Positions 34,531 to 47,438 of a stretch of DNA of 64,000 bases are shown here, piece after piece. The translations under genes were made by a program, and so were the position numbers. This DNA comes from Hymenoscyphus infarciens (lineage: Eukaryota; Ascomycota; Leotiomycetes; Helotiales; Helotiaceae): NCBI GenBank assembly GCA_001414345.1, contig LLCB01000067.1:1-64000 (forward strand), written 5' to 3'. Under the pieces are notes generated by a model. The model saw nothing but the letters and a program-made list of their open reading frames with translations. It had not been told where the DNA came from and searched no databases. Within the stretch, counting starts at the first letter, position 1. Each line of letters starts with the position of its first letter.

Positions 34531-35308
34531 CAGTCAGTTGCAAGTTAAGCTTCCCGGGTTTTAAAGAGCTGAGAAAAGCTGAAAAAAGTTTAAAAAAGTC
34601 CATGTCTTGGGAAAGAACTAGGAAAAGCCTCTCTAATACCCCTCCCCCCCTCTTTATCTAGATTAAGAACTCTCTATTACTCTCTATCTTCTTCTTCTTC
34701 TTTATCTCTATAATCCCCTCTATTTAGAGTATTATAGTAGTTTTTTTTTAAGTATAGCTATTAAGTATTCTTTATAAGCCTTCTTATTCTTTTCTTTTAC
34801 CTTAACCTTTTTATATATCCTTTATATCTCTTATACTTAGAACTTCCTCTTCTTAATCTACCTCTCCTCCTTCCTTCTCTTCTCCTCTACCTCTCTTCTT
34901 CTCTTCTTCTCTTCTTTACTTCTCTTCTTATCTTTATCTTCTTTCTTCTATCTTCCTCCTTCTCTCTTTACTACTCTATCTTCTCTACTCTCTCTCCTCC
35001 TCCTTCTCTTTCTCTTTTCTATATTATTCTTATTAAGAGTAAGTAGTGTTTTAAGCTATAATCAACTTTTAAAGACAAGACAAATCTACTCGTTACTTTA
35101 ATTAAAGTTATCTATAATTTCTTAGAGGTCAGAGGTATTCTTACTATCTAGAATCGTCTTAAGAATTGGGGTTTTTTCGTGTTAGATGAGTCGTAGAGCT
35201 ATTGTTCTAAGATTTAGAGAAGAGTTTTTAAGACATGGACTTTTTTGAACCTTTTCTCGGCTTTTCTTTGCTTTTTAAAACTAGGGAAGCTTGATTCACA
35301 ACTTACTG
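34531..35308. mobile_element. Tc1/mariner-like non-autonomous element
   Basis: Terminal inverted repeats of 78-79 bp (34,531-34,608 and 35,230-35,308) start CAGTCAGTTGCAAGTTAAGC and, on the complement, CAGTAAGTTGTGAATCAAGC. Both ends are flanked by TA (34,529-34,530 and 35,309-35,310), the target duplication of Tc1/mariner elements. CAGT starts are common in that group. The 620-bp interior is pyrimidine-rich on the plus strand (CTTCTTCT runs 34,690-35,030) and has no open frame. Confidence 0.8.
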
Positions 35309-35310
35309 TA

Positions 35311-36429
35311 ATTCTAGGCACGCACAGTTGAAGTTTCTAGTTTCACTATTTATACGAAAGCGATCATGAGTGTTCGAGGAACATATGAAATGACAACTTG
35401 ATGAGATATAAGTTGAGTAGTAGTAGTAATTGCGCTAGACATTAGCATATTCTTCAGCTTAAATATACTTGGTTGATAAAATTGCTCAAAGAAAATAAAG
35501 TAAGTACATTGCGTTAAGACTTACGAGGATTTTTTTCCAAACTGAGAAACTGTGATGCTTGTTACTTCTACGAAAAGTTTTGAATCAATTTGACTGTCCT
35601 TGAACGTCTGGGACAATACAATTCAATGAATCTTTTACGGGTATTGACTTCACTACTATGGAATTATGACCACTCGATATTCCAAGCGCCACTCGCTAGT
35701 CAGTTCTCAGTGTGTACAAGACAGCCTTTAATTACGCTAGAAAAGACCATTTGAACAAGTCGGAGTCTAAATAAAGAGAGAATCAACGAAGGGTTCAGAA
35801 TAGAGGAAGTCAAGGGGGAAATTATGACTCTGACGTTCGATCAACCCGCTAGTGTAGACACATTTAATTCTTCCTGAGACCTAGAAAAGAATTTTCCTCA
35901 CCTTAGGCGATCCAAGTGAGTTAAAAGGTTGTTTTGAGTGTTGAATCTGAATCTTAGCTATCGTTACGCGGAGGAATGAGGATAATGTATGATGTACGAT
36001 ACCCTACTTTCAAAGTAATCGAGCCTCAACAAGAAGCATTCGCCCGGCTATTCCTTGATAATGAATTAGGAAAACGGAGAACAATTTCCGCTTCTCTTAG
36101 CGGAAGTCTTGCATGGTCAGTACACCGAGGTACGTTTTATTGATGGTACATGCGAAAGAAACGAATACACCAAATACCCTGCTATAAAGGTTGTTCTCAG
36201 CACTGCACGCAATCCATGACGCACAAATGAACAAAGCAAGATGTCAGTGGTTCATGGGGCAGAATTAAGTCTCGATAATTTATTACTACTTGCCCTATGC
36301 ACTGATCAACTACAACACCGTAGTACGAGATTTCTCATAGAGGAGATACGTCAAAAAGTTGAAATCGATTCTGTAGTAGAAAGCTTCCTTGCTAACCCAA
36401 CCCAACCATAAGATCAAATCCCAAGCCAC
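35311..36429. other. Intergenic, no gene seen
   Basis: Ordinary composition without a supported open frame. A small hairpin TTCCGCT / AGCGGAA lies at about 36,087-36,106. The right end is the 3' flank of the minus-strand cupredoxin gene. Confidence 0.4.
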
Positions 36430-37363
36430 TCAGATAAATGCAGCGCCAATTAGACCCATCAAACCAACGAAAAGGGAACCCGCCTCCGGTGTTGCTACAT
36501 AAGCTCCAGCCGTGCTACTCGACGTCGAAGAAGCAGCAGCTGAGGTTGACGAAGGAGGAGCAGTAGGTTTGCTTGTGATTACGGTGTCGTTTCCTGTACT
36601 TGTGGCAGTGCCGTTTCCTGTTCCTGTAGAAGTGCTGTTTCCTGGATGGTTTTCAGGGTTCCCGTTGAAAAGTCCTGTTGGTGAAGTTGCATTTGCAACG
36701 GTGGCAGCAGTGGCTGTGAAAGATCTCGGAATCAGTATTACTATTTCTAGAAGTATGTTTGAAAAAAGACCTCAGAGAGCACTTACACCGGTATTGGGAA
36801 AGGCCCTCGTTGCCTGGAGGATTGATGACTCCAACCATTCCGTGTTGACAGTGTTTCTTTACACCACAATACAGCCAAATTGGGTCTGGAGATTGGATTC
36901 CGATTTGGTAGGTTTGATTCTATTTTATGGTTAGAGTTCGATAATTCAGTGCGTATGGGAAGGAAGAATAAGAAGACTTACGCCATCCTTGTCCCCATCA
37001 ATCACGCCCGAGTAGAAGAATGTCTTTTGGGAATAGCTACATGGCGTCTCGAATGGCCCATTGACGACGGAGTGAGGGGTATAGAAGTGGAACACGACAC
37101 TGTAATTTCCAAGTCAGCTAGCTAATTTAAAATTGAAGGTGAAGTATATCGTCTGAGAAGCCATAGTCATCTCCACGAAGGAAAGGATCTGTTCTTTTTC
37201 CTACGCTAGAAAAAAAGAGTGATACATACATGTCACCCTCTGAAGCAGTAATGATCTCAGGATCGAACTTCAAAGCCCCTCCCTTTCCTACGTCGACGTG
37301 GAGAGTTGCGGCATTGACAAGTACCAAAAGTACGAAGGCAATAATTAGCGTGTGGAAGTACAT
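36430..37363 (-). CDS. Secreted cupredoxin-domain (extracellular serine-rich) protein, GPI-like tail
   Basis: Four exons on the minus strand, 37,363-37,230, 37,099-36,982, 36,919-36,787 and 36,713-36,430, encode 222 residues. The introns (130, 62 and 73 bp) have GTATGT or GTAAGT donors and ACAG, ATAG or ACAG acceptors. A signal peptide is evident (MYFHTLIIAFVLLVLVNAA). The cupredoxin domain shows type-1 copper ligands: His54 in TPHSVV, then Cys102, His107 and Met112 in the exact C-x4-H-x4-M spacing (LYCGVKKHCQHGM). A Ser/Thr/Asn-rich stalk with several N-x-T/S sites follows (about 130-200), ending in a hydrophobic tail (GSLFVGLMGLIGAAFI) suitable for a GPI anchor. Fungal proteins of this kind are secreted or wall-bound; their redox partners are unknown. 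All four ligands are present, so copper binding is plausible. Confidence 0.88.
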
Positions 37364-38054
37364 CTTTTCGGATTTTGTATTGTGGTGTTATGTGAATAGC
37401 TTTGCGTGGGTTTGCGAGATTTTGCGCAAGTTTGTGAGGAGAAATTGAGGTTGAAGATCGAGCTTTTGTATGCGGTGGTGGGCGTGGCTCAGGAAGGCTT
37501 GGGGGCAACGTTCTGGTGAATATGTAATCATGGGCGCTAGCAATCTCAACCCCGCAGTTTATAATGAATTGAAAGAGTGAATAGTAACTATTACTCAATC
37601 CTTGCTTATCACTCACATACAATACAGTACCAGGGATTCTCAACTGCATCTGACTAATGACCATCAAAAAAATATAAAAATGAAAGCGGAGGCACTGAAA
37701 GCTATTTCGGTCAAAGCCTACAGACTAGTATGACACGAAAGTGCTTAGGAGAATAGAGGAGCATGAAGGAGTTTAGGACATTCAAGCTCTTGCCTTGCTA
37801 ATTACCCAGTATTCTTTAGACCATTAACTTAACTTCTCTTAAATGATTTTATTGTTTGGATGATGATATGCCTTGAGTCCGTGGACGGGTGCTTTACCAG
37901 CTTCTTCAATTGAGCTATTTGTGTATAAATTTTTATTTCGAGAAGTAAGGAAAAATAGCAGGACTAACATGTTTATCCATGATGCTGCAAATGCCACATA
38001 AAAAGCAAGCTATGCAACGCCCAAACGCAAAAGGAATCCATGCCACATTATTAT
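37364..38054. other. Intergenic between cupredoxin and P450 genes
   Basis: Upstream region of the minus-strand cupredoxin gene and 3' flank of the P450 gene, both on the minus strand. A 136-codon minus-strand frame at 37,257-37,667 overlaps the first exon out of frame and is not supported. Confidence 0.4.
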
Positions 38055-39795
38055 TCACACGGCTTGGCGCCGCCGGAAATTCGTTCGAAAGTTGAGTTGA
38101 CGGACAAACCAAGCATTACGCAGAGTCCATTCCTTTGATGGGTCTTCGAGGGTGACCTGTTATCAACAAGTCAGTCGTCAACTCTCATAGTAGTTTAGGG
38201 CAAAAACATACCTCAAACATTCTCAAAACTGAAGGAACCAACTTGTAAATCTCCAACAAACTAATGTTCTTCCCAATGCATGTCCGAGCCCCCATCCCAA
38301 AATGAAAAAGTGTTGCTCCCATATCTTTAATTCTTTTCTCTTCTGCTCTCACGTTGACTTCTTTCGATAGTTCAACGACGCCTTGGCCTGCCACGCCACC
38401 TCCAGCAAGCCACCTTTCCGGTCTAAAGACTTCTACATCTTCTCCAAATATTTCTCGTGTTCGATGGAGAACCCAGGCATTACATCCAACGATAGTTCCA
38501 CCCTTGACAAAAACCCCTGCAATTTCCACCCCTGGTTCAGGCACAATTCTTTCGATTGGTAAACCTGCTGCAGGATGAAGTCGGAAACTCTCTTTGATGC
38601 ATGCATCCAAGTATGGTAGTTCTTGGGACTCGGACCATGTGACAACACCTTTCGGGTTTGTAAAGAAATTTTCCGCATCCTTGCTATCCAACTCGCGGTA
38701 TAGCGCAGCAAGACAGGCAGGATTCTTGAGAAGGAAGTAGAACACGGACGAGAGAGATATTGCAGTTGTTTCTGAACCAGCGAAAGCCATCGAAACAGCC
38801 ATGGTAGTGACGAGTGTGTCGTTCATGAAATCTGGTCGAGATTCTTTCGCCTGCATAAATTTGGAGAGAAGATCTGGTTGCACTGGCTTGGAGCTTTTGG
38901 GCTCAGTGGATGGAAGGACGGATGCAGATTTAGACGTATCGACCGGATATCGTTCAGCCATGCGTTGTTGGGCAAATTTTGCGACTGGGAAAGTAACATC
39001 GACGAGCCCATATTTGGCAGCCATCAAATAGAGCGGGTTTTTGAGAAAGAACAGGTCCAGAATTGGAATCTGGCCAATTGGGGCAACATAATCAAACAGC
39101 CCGGCTAAATACTTAATTATCCCATCAATGTCGCGATTTTGCTCAACAAATCCATGGCGTTTGCTATATGTCATCTCTCCAATAACATCGAATGCGTAGA
39201 ATTGAAGCCATTGTGAGAAGTTGCAACCTTCTGCTGGTTCGGCGTATAGTTTTTCCGTTTGTGACAAAAATAATTCGGTTGTGGAATCGACGAAGGGCTC
39301 ATATTGGACTACAGTAGACATTGAGAATGCACTACTAACACATCTTCGAAATTGCGCATGGAATGATTCCGAGGTTGAGCTAAACAACGAAGGTAGAGGA
39401 TGTCCGTTTGCCACTGATTGTTGGACAGGATAAAATTCAGACTATACTTCGTCAGAGACTCAATTTGGGGGATCCAATATACGCAATACCTTGATGAAAC
39501 CTTTGTTAAGACCATAGATGGTCTTCAGTGCTTGGGGATCTGAGAATGACAGAGCGTTGGGTCCGAGTCGCACAACATTGCCATGCTTGGCGTGTAGTCT
39601 AATATGTTCAACCTCTGGTCTTCGCTTGTATACAATCCAAAATCTCCACCAGTCGGTGATGGAAGCAAGAAAGGGGCCAGGATGCTTGTTTAACCCTCGG
39701 TTGAATCGGTTCTTGACGAGATATGACACCAGTGCAACAAAAAGAATGGAAGGCCAGTGGCCTAGAAGCGAACCAACAAGTGATTGCACAGCCAT
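38055..39795 (-). CDS. Cytochrome P450 (pisatin demethylase-like group)
   Basis: Three exons on the minus strand, 39,795-39,490, 39,441-38,212 and 38,156-38,055, encode 545 residues. The introns are 48 bp (GTATTG...TATAG, CTGAC branch) and 55 bp (GTATGT...AACAG). An N-terminal membrane anchor (SILFVALVSYLV) precedes the LNKHPGPFLASITDWWRFW segment. The I-helix AGSETT is at about residues 323-328, the ExxR at Glu386-Arg389 (KESFR), then FRPERW, and the heme loop FHFGMGARTCIG with Cys490 as thiolate ligand. It is a complete class II ER-bound monooxygenase. The overall layout resembles the fungal P450 group annotated as pisatin demethylase or benzoate 4-monooxygenase, but the substrate cannot be read from the sequence. 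No other secondary-metabolism gene sits beside it. An in-frame ATG 46 codons upstream is possible; MAVQSLVG is preferred because it places the anchor at the N-terminus. Confidence 0.9.
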
Positions 39796-41700
39796 AATGT
39801 GAAATGCTAAAATAGCAGGAGAGGGATTGCGCGTGGAATGCTTTGCTTTCCAGAGTTCATGAATGAAGAAGCGGCAACGATAGAATATGAATATTCCCAA
39901 AGGTAGGCTTAGTCCGGGTAAAAGTTTATGCAACGCAGGTTCTCGAGCCGTCTATAGATCCGGGAGAAGGGCAGTGGATACACGCTTTAATCCCCAACCT
40001 TCATTAATGGATCTTCGATCTGCCATACATGCAAGTGACCCAATCTGCAAGACGGCACGGCAAAAAGAGCAAAGATTGGATGATGTGACACAGAAGGATT
40101 TACAATCCAAACCGTGTTCCGAGACGCCGTCTTTTCTTGCTTCGGAAACGCCGCTTGGCAGCCCCATCGGAAAAACCTACAGCGTATAGGACAGCTGCCG
40201 ATATCCTTCAACAAGTAAGTCCACGAAATCCACAAACCCAGCTGACGCTTGTGGGCCTCAAATCAACGTGGTGCCATGCTGCCGGTGCCCGTTCTGCAGG
40301 AAGTAGAAGCTTCAAACGTCTAGGGGTCGTTGTCAAACAACCCAAGGTGCACACGGCAGATCGACTGAGGGGGGGATCTCCTGGGCCAGAGAGATGGTTA
40401 GTTATACTAACGGACAAGACGGAGACAATTCACCAATTCGTCGTGTGGCGTATCTGCCAGATATGCCACTACTGTGTCGTCTCGGGTCATGAACATGCAT
40501 ATTGAGGGGGCCTACTTACAGGACCAGCATGGACAGATGTGAGGACCCTAGTATTGTGTGGGATGGGAAATACAAATCCGAGTCTGGAGAGAACAAGACC
40601 CCGCCATATGGAGTGAAAGTGGATGCCTGAAGTGGCGGGGGAGCAAAGGACCCCGGACACGGAGAAATAAGAGGGCCAAAGAGGGAGTTATCGAGAGCTG
40701 TCATGACTTGCCGAAAGACCTCTGCATAATGGTGTGAGGAGGGGCTGATGCAAGTGCAAGGAAATGCTGTGGCAAGAGGCTAGTTGTCGTACTAGTATAA
40801 AATGGAGTTGACAGTTGAGGAGGTGGGAACCTCCTTGAAAAAGCATGAAAAGGAGGCTTTTAAATCGTGACGATGTGGACGTTTTCGGTCACGAGTTTCG
40901 CCGTCAGTCGGCAACTGCGACTCTGCCAATTGCCGAAACGTCCTTCAACAGAAGCAGAATCGACCCCTCACGAATTTCTCTCGCGGCGCAAGATTGCACG
41001 AATTTGCGATAGAAATCCTCGTCATCTGCAGTGACAACAACAAGCCATCTCGGAACCGAGGACCGGCAGCTAGCTAGCCTTGCATAAACTGCTGTATAAA
41101 TTGAACAGCCGCGGGATGCCTTGGGAATTGGTGCGGTTCAATTGCCGTCGGACAATAACGAGAGAGCGGCGTGGGCGAGTTATGAGGCATCTTCGGAAGC
41201 AATGTTGACAATTTAGTAGGTTTTCAATTAATTTTGATTAATTGTAAGCGAGGCGAGGTTGTTTTGAGATTCCAAGAAAGCGATGAAGGGAAATAGAAAA
41301 AAGTGGTAACCAAGCTCGCCAAGCCATACCCGAATAACTTCAAAGTTAAATTCAACTGCCATGTGTTGCCCCTGGACAATGCCACGCTTCAAAGTTTACA
41401 TGTAACTTAAAAGCACTTACATTTGTCCGAGGGCCACGGCAATTGCTTTACCTTTTTGCCAGTGCGGGTTCGGAGGCCTCTCACTTGTGTTCACGTGCTT
41501 TACGAAAGATGACGGGTAAACTCCGGCTGAATGTCTTTCTTTCTGTCTCATCTCAACTAATGAAGATACTCTTAACTCAATATCTTCCCTGTTTTAAGCT
41601 TTCTAAATACCATTTTTTTGGTTTGATAGGAATCCTATCCTAGCCTTTTCCTAGGAAGCATCGTTCACTTCAAGCGACGATCTCACTTCATTATAGCATA
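39796..41700. other. Gene-free stretch of ordinary composition
   Basis: Upstream region of the P450 gene. Open frames up to about 120 codons on both strands (for example 39,952-40,235 and 40,137-40,505) overlap one another without family features. A G-run (GGGGGGGATC) lies at 40,370. I see no supported gene. Confidence 0.45.
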
Positions 41701-44700
41701 TATAAGCAAATAAGCTAAGATAAGACCTGTCAATGTCGTACAGATATCAGGGGACTTAGAACACAAGCATTAATAAGAGAAGTGGGCGTCGCAAACATCC
41801 CATTTCTCATTACTCAAGTGTATCTCGAAAGTGTATCTCGAAATATAATCTAAGAGCTTTTAGGAGAATAAAAGAACCAAATTTTTCATTCGCCTAGAGT
41901 AGTATAGTCGATAGTATTATCGTGATAAAATACTATAGTATTTTAGATTAATATATTATTATAATATCCTAGTAGTACGTATCTAAATACGCTATAATAC
42001 TATTATAATATCGTGATATTATATAGTATATCTTTTAATAACTTATAAGCGCTAAAACCTACTTTTTCTTAAAATAAGACTATTTATACTTTTTTATATA
42101 CTTTTCTATTACTTTAAAACTATATAATAATAATTATAGATATTAATAAAATAATTAGTAGAAGTTATTTATTATATACTAAATAGTCTAAACTAAGCGT
42201 ATTAGGCGATTTTATAAGAAGCTAGTAGTTTAATTAAGTACGTAGCTAAAAGTCGCTTTTTAGTATATAAATCGATAGATATTTAAGATATATATTATAT
42301 ATATACTATACTAAGACCTAGGTCTTAGCATGTCTTACTAAATATTTTATATAAAGATTATAGTATATAATTAATTATAATACTCTAAATTTAATAGGAA
42401 GTTTAGTAGTAACTAATTAGTATTTAATTAAATTTTTAGCGTTTAGAGCTTCTTTTTAGAAGACGTAGTTATTAAGAATAACTAACTTACTAGATATAAC
42501 GTTTTTAAAATAATTAGCTTAGTAATAGTACTCTAATAACTAAGCCTTCTTATAACTCTTTATTTAATAATAAATTAATAGTATATTATAAAATTCTTTA
42601 GATAAAGGGAAATAACTATCTAAGTACTTAAAATATAAGAATAAATATATACTACTAGAAAAAACAACGAAAATAAGTTTAGTTTATAGACCTCTTAAAA
42701 CTTAAACTAAAACTAGACCTACTATTTATTCTATAGATAAAAGTACTTCTATCTAAGCTATCTTAAAGCACTTCCTATATATTAAATACCTCCTTCTTAC
42801 TCTAGAATTAGCTAATAAGATTAAAAGATAGAATCTTATACTAAGACTTTAAATATTCGAGTATCTCTATAGTATATATCTTAAGGCGATTACGTCGATT
42901 TATAACTACTAATTTAGCTAAAGACTAGAGGCGTTCTACTAAGATACTTAAATATAAGATAAAAAGTATATTTATTACTATCTTATAAAGATTAGAATAG
43001 GCCTTTTTTTAAGTAGGTTAGAGCTACTATTTAATTATACTTTTATCTATATCTTAAGGTAAAAGAGTATAATATTAAGTATACTTATTACTTATAAAAG
43101 AGAGAAGCCTAGGTTAAAGCGTATTAGCTAAAAAGAAGTAAAATTAAAAGATTAAAGTAAAAAGAGGTAAAGTTAAAATAAGAGTTAAAGCTTACCTCTT
43201 ACTCCTCTTTTAAGATAAAAACTAGGTAAATAAATTAGATACTTAGGTAGATACTAGAGAGTAATAAAGTAGGCTAAATAACATAATCCGAAGATTAATA
43301 TTAGTATTATTTATATAGCTAGATACTATCTTAGAGTAATAATCGTTATTCTATAGTTTTTCTACTATAGCCTAAGCAGAGGCTATTTAGCTAGGTTCCT
43401 AGGCCTTTTCTAAGTACATCTACTTATAAGCTAAGTAGAGTACTACTATAGTAGTATATACTAGTAATCTCTTAGTTAAATCATAGTATTTAGAGATCTT
43501 TTCCTATCTTAAGATATTATTAGTAAAGTAAAAGAGAAAGAGAAAAGGATATTATTTACCTTTTTAAAATAAGAATAGTATAGCTAGATTATTAATATAC
43601 TTCTTTTAAGCCTTCTTAAAAAGAGAGAGAATAAAGTCTATTATTAGAATCGTTTTATTAAGAGTTCTAGATATACTCTTAAGCGCTAATAAAGAGTACT
43701 TAAAGGAGCTAAAAAAGAGCTTTATCTAATTAAATTAATAAGAGATTAAAAAGTAAAAGTAGTACTATACTTACTAAACCGAGTTTAGACTAATTATAAG
43801 TAGTAATTATATTATTAAGATTAAACTTATATATATTCTAAAAGTGCTTAATCTTAAGCCTTAAAGTAATCGCTCTTTAAATACTTCTATACTAGGATAT
43901 CTAGTATATTTTATTAGCTTAGAGTATAATAAGGCCTCTAGTTAACTTCTTAAATTCGTTATATAATACTATACTTATATATACCTTTTTTATAAAGTTA
44001 AAGAGGTGTTTAAGAGTATTATAAACTTTAAACCTCTATAAAGGGTCTTAGGAGTAGATATCTTCTAATTAGTTTATCTTAAGCTTAAAATCTATATACT
44101 TTTTAGAGACTATATCTCTAATAGTAAGGTAGAGTATATAGTATATATATTAAATTTAGTAGTACTTAGCCTAGCCTCTTATATTACTTTTACCTAGTAC
44201 TAAAGTAACTTAGTAAAGTATAATATTATTATTAGATATATTATTTATAAGAAAGTAGCTAATTTTATTAAATATATCTATTAAAAGTAATAAGTATTTA
44301 TTTAAGATTTTTAGAAGTGTTTTTATATACTATAATCTTAGAGTATTTTAAGTAAAAAGAGTACGATATTTTCACTTATATAAGGCTCTTTAATTTGTTT
44401 TATACTAAGTACTACTTCTACTAGATTACTAAACTCGTTAACACTATAAGCTATATAACCTAGAATAAAAAGACTATTATCTAACTTCTACTTATTATTA
44501 GATATATATATTTTAGACTAGAATCTTAATAGATAATACTTCGTTTTAGCGAAACTGTCCTAGTATTATTACTTAACCTAGTTATATAGTATAGAGTATA
44601 CTTTAGGTAGAATATCGCCTCTAAGGTTATTAAGATATTAAATAAGAGTATAAAAGGCCTTATATTTAGTAAAGCGTATAAGAAGGTTATAAAAGACGAT

Positions 44701-47030
44701 AATGTTTATAAATAAAACCTTTAAAGTATTAGAATCGATAGCTAAGTACTTATTATTAAAGTTAAGATAGATTATATATATAATCTTATATCTTTTTTAA
44801 GGGTTTTAGTAGGCTGTATTTATAGCTTCTTTAATACTAATTTATCTCTTTTTAGTAGCCTTTTAGTATAGGGTTTTAATATTAATTCTATAATCTTTAA
44901 AGAAGTAAGTAGCTATGATTTTAGTACTACTATTTATAGTATATCTCTTAGTATAGTACTTATAACGCTACTTCTAGTAGCTAGTGGATTTATTACTAAG
45001 AAAGAAATTAGTAAGCTAATTATATTATTAGATTTAAGGGTTTCTTATATATAAACTGTCTTATAATTCTCGTTAATTATATAGAGCTAAATATAGCTAG
45101 TTTAAGGTCTTTTAGTAGGCTTTTTCTAGATTTAGAACACTTCTTATAGATCTAAATAGAGTATACTTATATTAGTTACTACTAGCTTAGTTTTAAAAGA
45201 GTTCTTCTAGAAGCTTAAAGTACTTAAATAAGATAAAACAGGTGATATTAGTAGTGATTTTAAAGGAACGTAAGACTAAGAGCTTAATATCTAAGAGAAT
45301 ATAGTAATTTAGTAAAAAGTAAAGTATAAAGGTAATAAATAAAGAATAAAATCGTATAAGTAATTAAGAGGACCGAAGTTATTAAACTTTTAAAGTATTA
45401 ATAGTAGTAGTAGAAGTTATAATCTTTTAGTAACTAGTACTAAAAAGAGATAGGTAATAATTATAGAGCGACTTTAAGATAGATATAAAGAATAAAGATA
45501 GAAGACTTTTTAAAGCGAAAGAGAGAGCCTTTTAAGAACCTTTTTTATATTTAAAGTAATTATAATTAATATTCTTTAATCTATAAATAATTAGAGTATG
45601 TTTTAACTAATTATAGTATAGTATACTAGAATATATATTAAAGCTAAATTAAATATCTAAAGTCTATTATCTTTAAGGTATAATTAAAAATTATCTACGT
45701 TATAGAATTAAGTTTTAATTATATTATTAGAAAGCTCTAATTTAGAGCTTTCTTTTAAGCCTATATATATATTAATCGAATAAAAATTAAGTATATAGAA
45801 CCTTATTTAAATAAATAAAATCGTTTTATAGAAATATATATAAATTTTAACTAGAGTAGTATAAAATCTAAATTTTTTAAACATTGATTTAGTTAATCTT
45901 TATATATAATTAAAGTGTAAAATTTAACAAGTTTAATATACTAATCTATTATATTATAACTTTTAATCTAATGTTATTATTATTAAATTAGTACTTAGTA
46001 TTAATAGAAATATATCTAGAAATCTATCTTAGATAGGCTATATTTATCACTTTATATTACTTAGGTTAGTTTAAGAGCTATTTATATAATTCTTTTTTTA
46101 AAATACTCTATTTAAATAGATCTATAATTCTAGCTATTTAGTACTATATTTTCTACACTATACGTTATACTATATAGTTTCAAAAGATAAGGCTAAAAAG
46201 AAGTAGAGTTAAAATCCGAGGTAAAAAGCTTAAATATTTAGGCTTAGTAATACTACGATATTATTATAATATCGATTAAAATACTAATAATATAAAGGAT
46301 AATATTATTAGATATCGTAGTATTTAAATAGTATAAATAGTACGTATTAAAGTAGGTTTCTAATAATATATCGTAGTAGTATAATATTATAAATACTATC
46401 GACTATACTAGCCTAGATCTTCTTAGAGACTCAAATAGTACTTTTAAATATATTAGAACGTTCCGCGTAATTAAAGTGAAAATACGTGTTCGTAGAGTAA
46501 TACTTACTTATCTTACTTTCTTTTACGTCTTTGTAATACTTAGAGTTAGTATTAATACTTTATGTCGATAAATTTTCGATAATTAGCTCTTAATATAAAT
46601 CAATACTTTTTTACTCTACTATAATTAGCGTAATATATCGTTAGTAACAAAGAGACGAATATCGATATATATTAGCTTTTTTGATCTCGAAGCTCTATAT
46701 AGTAAATGTTAATTATATAATATAATTTGCTCTTTTTTTCTAAAAGCTTATTTTCTTTAATATAAAAACTAGATCTATAAATCTAGAGTAGTTACTTTAA
46801 GCGAGCTAAGTACCTACTTTTATTATAGTTTTCGATTAATAAAAAGTATATAACTTTGCTTAAAGTCAAGCCTATAGATTCTATTAGCTATTGGTAGAAA
46901 GTTACTATTTAGCGATTTAATAACTTAATATATTATATATAGCTAATATATTATTAGTCAAATTCTACTTAATATTATAATTGTTAGAGACTCTCCGCCT
47001 AAGTCTAGTAATACTCAAAGTCCGAATTTA
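41701..47030. other. RIP-mutated block
   Basis: AT-rich, CA/TG-poor, no open frames. Most of it is the hAT-like element below. The right part (46,440-47,030) is less mutated and grades into ordinary DNA at about 47,030. Confidence 0.7.
41900..46410. mobile_element. Probable hAT-type DNA transposon, RIP-inactivated
   Basis: The inverted ends share TAGTATAGTCGATAGTATT (left at 41,900; complement at the right end, 46,392-46,410). They are flanked by GCCTAGAG (41,892-41,899) and GCCTAGAT (46,411-46,418), an 8-bp duplication with one mismatch, the length made by hAT transposases. Subterminal regions on both sides are rich in short palindromic TATTATAATATCG motifs. The 4.5-kb length suits an autonomous hAT element, but every frame is broken and I could not recognise transposase residues with confidence. 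Confidence 0.65.
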
Positions 47031-47438
47031 GGTGCGTTACACGGATCGGCGAATTTGTAATACACATTTAAGAGCATTCCTAATTGGTGTCATTAGTCCG
47101 ATGAAGCTGGCAGCTTAAGAAGTGGTTATGCCAAAATGACACTTCATACGGCGTCTCGTTTGACAAGTCCACAGACCAGATCCAGTGAATAAAAAGCGTG
47201 GGACCTTTATTCTAGGGACTTTCTCGTGTTTTATTCTTTCGGTTGATCAAAGATATTTCTTATATTGTCTCAATAGAAGCAGTTTTCACCCACGTTTTGA
47301 GAAAATTTATGTTATTGATTTCTCATAGTCAAGCGGCAAAACGACCTTCAAATTATGTACAACATCCAAGTAATACAAGCACCTGAACGATCCTCCTTTG
47401 CGAGTTCATTCTCATTAGAGAAATCCTGGGTTTTCACA
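47031..47438. other. 3' flank of the DUF1996 gene
   Basis: Ordinary composition, no gene recognised. Confidence 0.4.

Noticed and set aside
39952..40505. Several 70-120 codon ORFs upstream of the P450 gene
   Set aside because: They overlap on both strands, lack family features and show no plausible splicing.
41892..46418. Naming hAT transposase residues in the AT block
   Set aside because: Reading through the stop codons gives no motif I could identify reliably; only ends and target duplication were used.
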